64,000 nt of DNA, taken from positions 1 through 64,000 of the forward strand of contig CALNYX010000017.1 of the NCBI GenBank assembly GCA_942490925.1. The letters are read 5' to 3'. The notes under the pieces were generated by a model. That model worked only from the letters and a program-made list of their open reading frames with translations. It searched no databases and was not told the origin of the DNA. The first letter of the stretch is position 1. Each line of letters starts with the position of its first letter. The DNA comes from CALNYX01 sp942490925. Lineage in GTDB: Bacteria > Chlamydiota > Chlamydiia > Chlamydiales > JAAKFR01. This document shows positions 48,201-57,200 of this stretch, piece by piece. A program made the translations under genes and the position numbers.

Positions 48201-51200
48201 ATCCATGATGGTTTTTTCGATGTTGGAGGCGACTCTCTTTTAGCTGTAGCTGTTGTGGAGCGTATAAAGCAGGAACTATCCTGTAAGCTAACAATTACAG
48301 ATTTATTCGCCTATCCCACGGTGTATACATTGAGCTCTTATCTTTCTGGAAAGAGACCAAAAAAACGAGAAGTAAGATCAGAAAGATTGGCTGACAGTGT
48401 GGCAATCATTGGCATTTCATGCGCATTTCCAGGAGCAAAAAATCTCTCTGAGTTTTGGGATTTACTCAAAAATGGAAAAGAAGGTGTGCGTTTTTTTGAG
48501 AAAGATGAATTACAAGCTCTTGGAGTACCAAATGAGCAAATAGAAAATCCTCATTTTGTGCCAGCTCTCTCTTCCATAGAAGGAAAGGAGCATTTTGATT
48601 CCGAATTTTTTCAGATCTCAGCTAAAGATGCAGAACTGATGGATCCTCAGATGCGACTATTGCTTCAGCACGCGTGGAAAGCAGTTGAAGATGGAGGATA
48701 TCGTGCTTCAGACATTCCTGAAACAAGTGTATATATGTCTGCAAGTCACAATGCTTACCAGGTTCTTGCAGCACAAGACCTAAAAGATGGCTATCTCTCC
48801 TGGATTTTATCGCAGAGCGGAACAATTCCAACAATGATTTCGCACAAGCTAGGTTTCAAAGGGCCAAGCTATGCAGTTCACTCAAACTGCTCATCATCTC
48901 TTGTTGGACTGTACACTGCTTATCAAAGTCTGCAACTAGGAGAATCAAACTATGCGCTTGTTGGGGCCTCTACACTGCATTCAAGTTCTCAAATTGGCTA
49001 TATCTATCGACCAGGCATGAATTTTTCAAGTGATGGGCATGTGAAAGCATTTGATGCAAAAGCAGATGGTATGTTGGCTGCTGAAGGGGTAGCTGTAGTC
49101 TTATTAAAGAAAACTACTGATGCTGTGCGAGATAATGATTCAATCTATGCGGTTTTAAAAGGGATTGCACTTAATAATGATGGGGCAGATAAAGCCGGTT
49201 TTTATGCACCAAGCGTTCAAGGGCAATGTGCGGTGATAAAAAAAGCGCTTGAAGTAGCAAATGTGGATGCTCGTTCAATTGATTATGTAGAGGCTCATGG
49301 AACAGGCACTAAGATAGGAGATCCGATTGAACTGGCTGCTTTACAAGAAGCGTATCAAGAAGCTCAAGTATGTGGGATTGGCTCTGTAAAAACCAACCTT
49401 GGCCACCTAGACACTGCTGCTGGATTAGCCGGTTGCATCAAGGTAGCTTTGAGTCTTTCCAAACGTGAGTTGACAGCTTCGATAAATTTCACAGAACCTA
49501 ATCCTAATTTTAACTTTGAAGATTCACCCTTCTATGTAGTTGAAAAAAACAGGACCCTAGAAGGAGATCACCACTACGCTGCATTGAGTTCTTTTGGTAT
49601 TGGCGGAACGAACGTGCATGCAATTTTTGAGAGTCACAATGAGAGAACTCAATCAAAAATTTCCGGACCCTATTATGTCCCAGTTTCTGCCAAAAATGAA
49701 AAAAGATTACATGCTTATGTAGAAGAACTTTTGACATTTACAGGAAATATTGCCGATTTAGCCTATACCTTTCAAATGGGTCGTCAACCCTTTGCAAAAC
49801 GCATTCTCTTTGTAGTGGATACAGTGATAGAGTTAAAGGAGCAACTCAAGGCTTACTTGAAAAAGGCCTATATCTCACCTCCACATCCATGGTTGGAAGG
49901 AGAGGAGTTTGATTGGAAAACTCTTTATTCAGGTGCATACCCAAATCGTATTCATGCACCGACGTATCCGTTTGCACAAAATCGTTACTGGCCATCAAGT
50001 TCGCAATTGCACCCTATGGTACATTCGAATACATCCACAGCTGACCGTCAGCAATTTAGAACGGTCTTTTCAGGTAAGGAGAGTTTCATTGCAGAGCATG
50101 TAATTGAAGGAGAGACAATTGTACCTGCTGTCGTTACCCTTGAAATGGCACGTGTAGCTCTTGTTGCAGCAGGGAAGCAAGGCTCAAATCAGATGCTCTG
50201 TTTGAAAAATATTGCTTGGGCCAAACCCATTGTAATTGATAGTCAATCAACTGAAATAAAACTGAACTTAATAGCTCAAGAGAATGGTCAAATACGTTAC
50301 CAGATGCATGGAGCTACTCTTTTTAATCAAGGAAGTGCGGAGTTTGGCCCGATCAGAGAAACAGAGATTATAGATTTACATGTCATCCAAATGCGGTGTA
50401 GTCGAAAGAAGATTGAATCTAAACCTTTTTATGAAGGAATGCTTGGAGCGCAGTATGGCCCAAGTTATCGAGTCGTACAGAAAGTCTACCTAGGAGAGGG
50501 TGAGCTATTGGCAGAACTCAAGTCTACTATAGATGAAACGTATGTTCTCCATCCCAGTCAGATGGATGGGGCTTTTCAAGTTGCTGAATACCTCCAAAAT
50601 CTGTTGCGTTATGCTGAGCTGTCTGCTCAAGGAAAAGCTTTTCAAGCTGCGCTCCCTTTTGCTCTAGATGAAATGGAAATTTTTAAACCTTGCAGTTCAC
50701 ACATGTGGGTTCATGTAAAGGCGAACGAAAAAAACCAAGTAGCTTTGACATTGTGTGATGAAAAAGGAGAGATCTGTATTCAAATCAACGGGTTCACAAT
50801 CAGAAGTCTGCAAATGAGTCATCAGACACATTTTTTTAAGCCTCTAGTACATGAAAAGTCAGTTTCCGAGAAAGGGATTCGTTTGATTTATGAATTGCCT
50901 GAGATGACTGAGCTAGAGGGGACTTTCTTTGATGAAAGGCCTAAGCCTTTAGCTACTCGGTTTATTAGCTATGGGCGAGAGCTTTTGTCAACAGTCCAGA
51001 AACTGATAGCAAAGCGTCCCCAAGAAGAGACTTTAATTCAGCTTATTATTCCTGACCATGAAGGAGCTTTAGGAGGACTTTTAGGTCTTTTAAAAACAGC
51101 GCACTTAGAGAATTCCAAGATTGTTGGTCAGTTGATCCGCGTCAAAGATAAGCAATTGAAACTACAAGAAGAGAGCTGGGATGAAGTAGAAGCAGCCGAG

Positions 51201-54200
51201 CAGCGTATTCCTTGGAAAAAGGGGGGAGTTTATCTCATTGCAGGAGGAGGTAAACTAGGAGAGTTATTTGCTAAAGAGATTACCAAGCACGGAGGGATTC
51301 CAATCTTAGCAAGCCGTACATCGAAAAGAGTAATGGATGTGACAGATTCAAACAGCGTCAAACAAGTTGTAGAAGCTATAGTCAAAGAGTATGGCCAGCT
51401 CAATGGAGTTATTCACGCAGCAGGAGTGATCAAAGATCACTACATTCATGATAAGAGCGCAGACGAGCTAGAAGAAGTTTTATCACCTAAGGTCAAAGGT
51501 GTCGTTAATCTTGACGAAGCGACACAAGATTTGTCACTAGATTTCTTCATTCTCTTCTCTTCCCTTTCAGGAAGTGTAGGAGGAATAGGTCAAGCAGACT
51601 ATGCAATGGCCAATGCCTTTTTAGATGGCTATGCAGCTACTCGAAATATACTTTCGATCAATTGGCCTCTTTGGAAAGAAGGGGGCATGCAAGTCGATGC
51701 TCAAACTCAAAAGTTGTTGCAGTCTAAGGGTATGGTGCCGATAGATAGTAAGTTGGGAATCGATGCATTTTATCGAACATGGCACCAAAAAGAGCATCAG
51801 CTGATGCTTCTATATGGGGAGTCACAAGCCATCAGACAGTTACTACTTTCTGTAAAAAAAATCATTGCAAAGCAATCCATAGTTGGGGGAAGTGTGAAAG
51901 AGTTACTGCGAGAGGAGATTGCTAAGCAGTTAAAAATCGAATCTCAAGATGTAGAAGATCACGTGGATATGGCTCAATATGGTTTTGATTCGATTGCCAT
52001 GATTGAGTTTGTTAATAATCTAAACGAGCATTATCAGCTTGAACTTACCCCTACACTCTTTTTTGAACATCCAACCCTACAAGAATTTTCGGATTATCTA
52101 TCAGATCAAGAATTGGTAATTCCTTCCAAAACAGATGATCTTCAAGAGCAAACAGAAGAGATACACGGTGTTGCTATTATTGGCATGAGTGGTCTTTTTC
52201 CGATGGCTAATGATATTGAGGCATTTTGGCATAATTTAGAGCAGGGAAAAGACTGTATTAGAGAAATTCCAGCTGATCGTTGGGATTGGCGTGATTATGA
52301 AACGGATGTGAGATGGGGAGGGTTTGTCGATTCTATAGCAGAGTTTGATCCTCTCTTTTTTGGCATTTCACCGCGTGATGCAACCATAATGGATCCTCAG
52401 CAACGCTTGTTGATGATGCATGTATACAAGAGTATAGAAGACGCGGGGTATGCGGCAAAAAGTTTAGCTGGAACAAAAACTGGAGTCTTTGTTGGTACTG
52501 GCAACACAGGATATAATAACTTGGTGGGAAAAGCAGCTACTGATGGGTCTGCCGCTGCAAATATGAGTCCTTCAGCAGGTCCTAATCGAATCAGCTATTT
52601 TCTTGATATTCATGGCCCAAGTGAGCCGATTGATACTGCTTGCTCAAGTTCTCTTGTTGCGATTCACCATGCTGTCAATGCAATTGAAAATGGAAGCTGC
52701 GAAATGGCTTTTGCTGGAGGGGTTAATTCATTGATTTTGCCAGAAGTTTACATCACTTTTGACAAGGCTGGAGCTTTGAGCAAGGAAGGGAGGTGTAAGA
52801 CATTTTCAGACCGCGCAGATGGATTTGCTCACGGAGAAGGCATTGGTATTTTGCTGTTAAAAAGTCTCAATGCTGCTCAAAGAGATGGAGATCATATCTA
52901 TGGTGTAATTCGTGGGACTGCTGTGAATCATGGAGGGCATGCTACTTCATTGACTACGCCAAATCCCAAAGCACAGACAGCTGTACTCAAAGAGGCTTAT
53001 CAAAAGGCTCAAATTGATCCGAGTACAGTTTCGTATATTGAAGCCCATGGTACGGGAACAGAGCTTGGGGATCCAGTTGAAATCAGTGGCTTGAAATCAG
53101 CTTTTCAAATTGATAAGAGGGTGAAGTCTTGTGGAATAGGATCTGTCAAAACCAATATAGGTCACCTTTCCTTAGCAGCTGGTATTGCGGGAGTAATCAA
53201 GGTTTTATTACAAATGCAACACAAAACGCTTGTCAAAAGCTTGCATTGTGAAAATGTTAACCCTTACATCCAATTGGAGAAAACTCCATTTTATATTGTT
53301 CAAGAAAAACAGGAGTGGAGGACACAAAAGGGGCAACTTCGGCGTGCGGGAGTAAGCTCTTTTGGTATTGGAGGAGTCAATGCACACGTGGTCATAGAGG
53401 AATATCCTTCACAAGAGTCAGTACCATCATCGATTGAAGAGAAGCTGATTATTTTGTCAGCCAAAAATCAGCCTCAATTGCAACAACGCGTCCAACAGCT
53501 TTTAGAGGCGATTGAACATCATGAATATAACCTCAGTGATTTAGCTTATACTTTGCAAGTGGGGCGTGATGCGATGGAAGTTCGATTTGGTTTTATTGCA
53601 CATTCACTTGAGGATATCAAAGAAAAGCTTAAAAAGTTTGAAATACATCAAGTGAGCAACGTACAAAAAATCCAGCAAGGTAATCAGTTAGAATATGAAT
53701 CTCATAAAAAGCTTTTGGAGTTATGGCTTCAAGGATATTCCATTGATTGGAAACGTTTGTATAAACAAAAAAAGTGCAATCGCATTTCATTGCCTACCTA
53801 TCCTTTTAAGAAAGATCGCTACTGGGCAGAAGCAGAGCCAGAAAAGGCTATTTTGCATCCGCTGTTACATCGAAACACTTCAGACTTAGAGCGACAACGC
53901 TTCACATCGTCTTTTACTGGGAGGGAGTTTTTCCTGAATGATCACAAGATTAAAGGAGAAGCTGTTTTGCCGGGGGTTGCCCACCTTGAAATGGCTCGTA
54001 CGGCATTTGAGCTTGCCGTTAACCATAGCAAGGAGCAGGCACTTCGGCTTAAAAATTGCGTGTGGATCCGTCCAATTCGCATTGAAGGTAATTCAATCGA
54101 AGTGGAGCTAGAGCTGACGCCTCAAAAGAGCGGTGAAGTAACGTTTGAAGTTCAAGGGTACAGTCAAGGGCAAGGACAGTTCTTCTCCTATCAAGAGCGA

Positions 54201-57200
54201 CCAAAAGTTGACATCAAAAAACTGCAAGCAGTATCTCTTTCTAGTCACCTATTTGAAGAGGTTTATAAAACATATCGTCGCATTGGATTTGATTATGGTT
54301 CGACCTTCCGCGCAGTGAAACAAGTGGAAGTTGGAGAGAACTTTATTTTAGCTCAGCTCTCTTTAGAATCTCTTCCAAAGGATTTTGTATTGCATCCAGG
54401 AATTATGGATTCGGCATTACAAGCTTCAAGTCTTCTCCTAGGAATTGAAGAGAGCAGTTTGATGCTTCCTTTTGCTCTAGATGAAATTGAGATTTATGGA
54501 CCCTGCAGTTCAAAAATGTGGGTCTACGCTCAACTTGAAAATCAACAAAGACGTTCAATCGCTTTGTGCGATTCTCAGGGGAATATTTGTGTTCAAATCA
54601 AAGGGTTGTCTTTCAGGCCAGTGCAACGCCAGCAGCTCTCATTATACAAGCCTCTAGTACATGAAAAGTCAGTTTCCGAGAAAGGGATTCGTTTGATTTA
54701 TGAATTGCCTGAGATGACTGAGTTAGAGGGGACTTTCTTTGATGAAAGGCCTAAGCCTTTAGCTACTCGGTTTATTAGCTATGGGCGAGAGCTTTTGTCA
54801 ACAGTCCAGAAACTGATAGCAAAGCGTCCCCAAGAAGAGACTTTAATTCAGCTTATTATTCCTGACCATGAAGGAGCTTTAGGAGGACTTTTAGGTCTTT
54901 TAAAAACAGCGCACTTAGAGAATTCCAAGATTGTTGGTCAGTTGATCCGCGTCAAAGATAAGCAATTGAAACTACAAGAAGAGAGCTGGGATGAAGTAGA
55001 AGCAGCCGAGCAGCGTATTCCTTGGAAAAAGGGGGGAGTTTATCTCATTGCAGGAGGAGGTAAACTAGGAGAGTTATTTGCTAAAGAGATTACCAAGCAC
55101 GGAGGGATTCCAATCTTAGCAAGCCGTACATCGAAAAGAGTAATGGATGTGACAGATTCAAACAGCGTCAAACAAGTTGTAGAAGCTATAGTCAAAGAGT
55201 ATGGCCAGCTCAATGGAGTTATTCACGCAGCAGGAGTGATCAAAGATCACTACATTCATGATAAGAGCGCAGACGAGCTAGAAGAAGTTTTATCACCTAA
55301 GGTCAAAGGTGTCGTTAATCTTGACGAAGCGACACAAGATTTGTCACTAGATTTCTTCATTCTCTTCTCTTCCCTTTCAGGAAGTGTAGGAGGAATAGGT
55401 CAAGCAGACTATGCAATGGCCAATGCCTTTTTAGATGGCTATGCAGCTACCCGAAATATGCTTTCGATCAATTGGCCTCTTTGGAAAGAAGGGGGCATGC
55501 AAGTCGATGCTCAAACTCAAAAGTTGTTGCAGTCTAGAGGAGTTATTCCTCTTGAAACAGACGAGGGTATTGAGTTTCTCTATCAAGCCTATCATCATGG
55601 AGGGCATCAATTAATGGTGGTCTCTAAGAAACCTGAGGAAACAGATAAAACAGCGATTACTGAAGATGTCAACACAGATGCTTCGATCGATGAGATCAAA
55701 TCAAAATTGGTACGAGAAGTTTCAAAGTTACTTGAGATCAATGTCAAAGAGATTAATCCAGACAAAGAGTTCAATGAATATGGCTTTGATTCAATTACAC
55801 TCACTGAATTTTCAAATAGACTTAATGAGCTCTATCAGCTGACTCTAACTCCAACGATATTCTTTGAGTATCCTACCTTACGTCGTTTTGCGGATTATCT
55901 TGCAAAAGAACATCAAGGTCTAATCACTTCTCATAGTCCCCTTAAATTAGAACCACGTGTTAAACGATTCGCAACCCCACAAAAGCAAGTTTCAAGTGAG
56001 CAACCAATCGCTATCATTGGAATGAGTGGGCTCTTTCCTATGGCTAACGATCTCGAAACCTTTTGGAGTAATCTTCAACAAGGGCGGGATTGCATCACAG
56101 AAATTCCACGGAGTCGTTGGGATTGGCGTGATTATCAAGAGTATACGGATGTAAAATGGGGAGGGTTTGTCGACTCTATTTCTGAATTTGATCCACTATT
56201 CTTTGGTATTTCACCTAGAGAGGCAGCGTTGATGGACCCCCAACAACGTCTACTGATGACCTATGTTTGGAAAGCTATTGAAGATGCTGGTTATAGCTCA
56301 AAGGCACTTGCAGGAACAAATACGGGCATTTTTGTTGGTACTGGCAACACAGGATATAGTGAATTGCTGGCACGAGCAAATTCAAAGATTGACGGGACAA
56401 CAGCTGCTAATATGAGTCCCTCGTCAGGTCCAAATCGTATGAGCTATCTTCTTGATATTCACGGTCCAAGTGAGCCAATCGACACTGCTTGTTCAAGTTC
56501 GCTTGTAGCGATTCATCATGCAGTCTGTGCTATTCGTGATGGAAGTTGTGAAATGGCTCTTGCGGGGGGTGTGAATACGGTTGTTGCTCCTGAAGGGCAT
56601 ATTGCTTTTGATAAGGCTGGTGCTTTGAGTAAAGAGGGAAGATGCAAAACATTTTCTGACCAAGCTGATGGATTTGCAGTTGGAGAAGGAGCTGGTATCT
56701 TGCTTTTGAAAAGATTAGCTGAAGCTGAAAGAGATGGAGACCATATTTATGGTTTAATTCGTGGTTCAGCAGTGAATCATGGCGGCCATGCAAATTCTCT
56801 TACAGCACCGAATCCGAAAGCACAAGCAGACTTATTGATTGCTGCCTACAAAAAAGCAGAGGTTGATCCAAAAAGCATTTCCTATATTGAGGCACATGGT
56901 ACAGGGACAGAGTTGGGTGATCCAATTGAAATCAACGGCTTAAAATCAGCTTTTAAAGATCACACAATGATACCTCGTTCATGTGGGCTAGGTTCAGTCA
57001 AAACAAATATAGGGCATCTATCCCTTGCAGCAGGTGTGGCAGGTGTAATCAAAGTGTTATTACAGCTTAAGCATAAAACTCTGGTCAAAAGTTTGCATAG
57101 TAAGCAACTCAATCCTTATATACAGCTAGATGGAACACCATTTTACATTGTACAGGAGACTCAAGAGTGGAAAACACATGATGGATTACCACGGCGAGCA

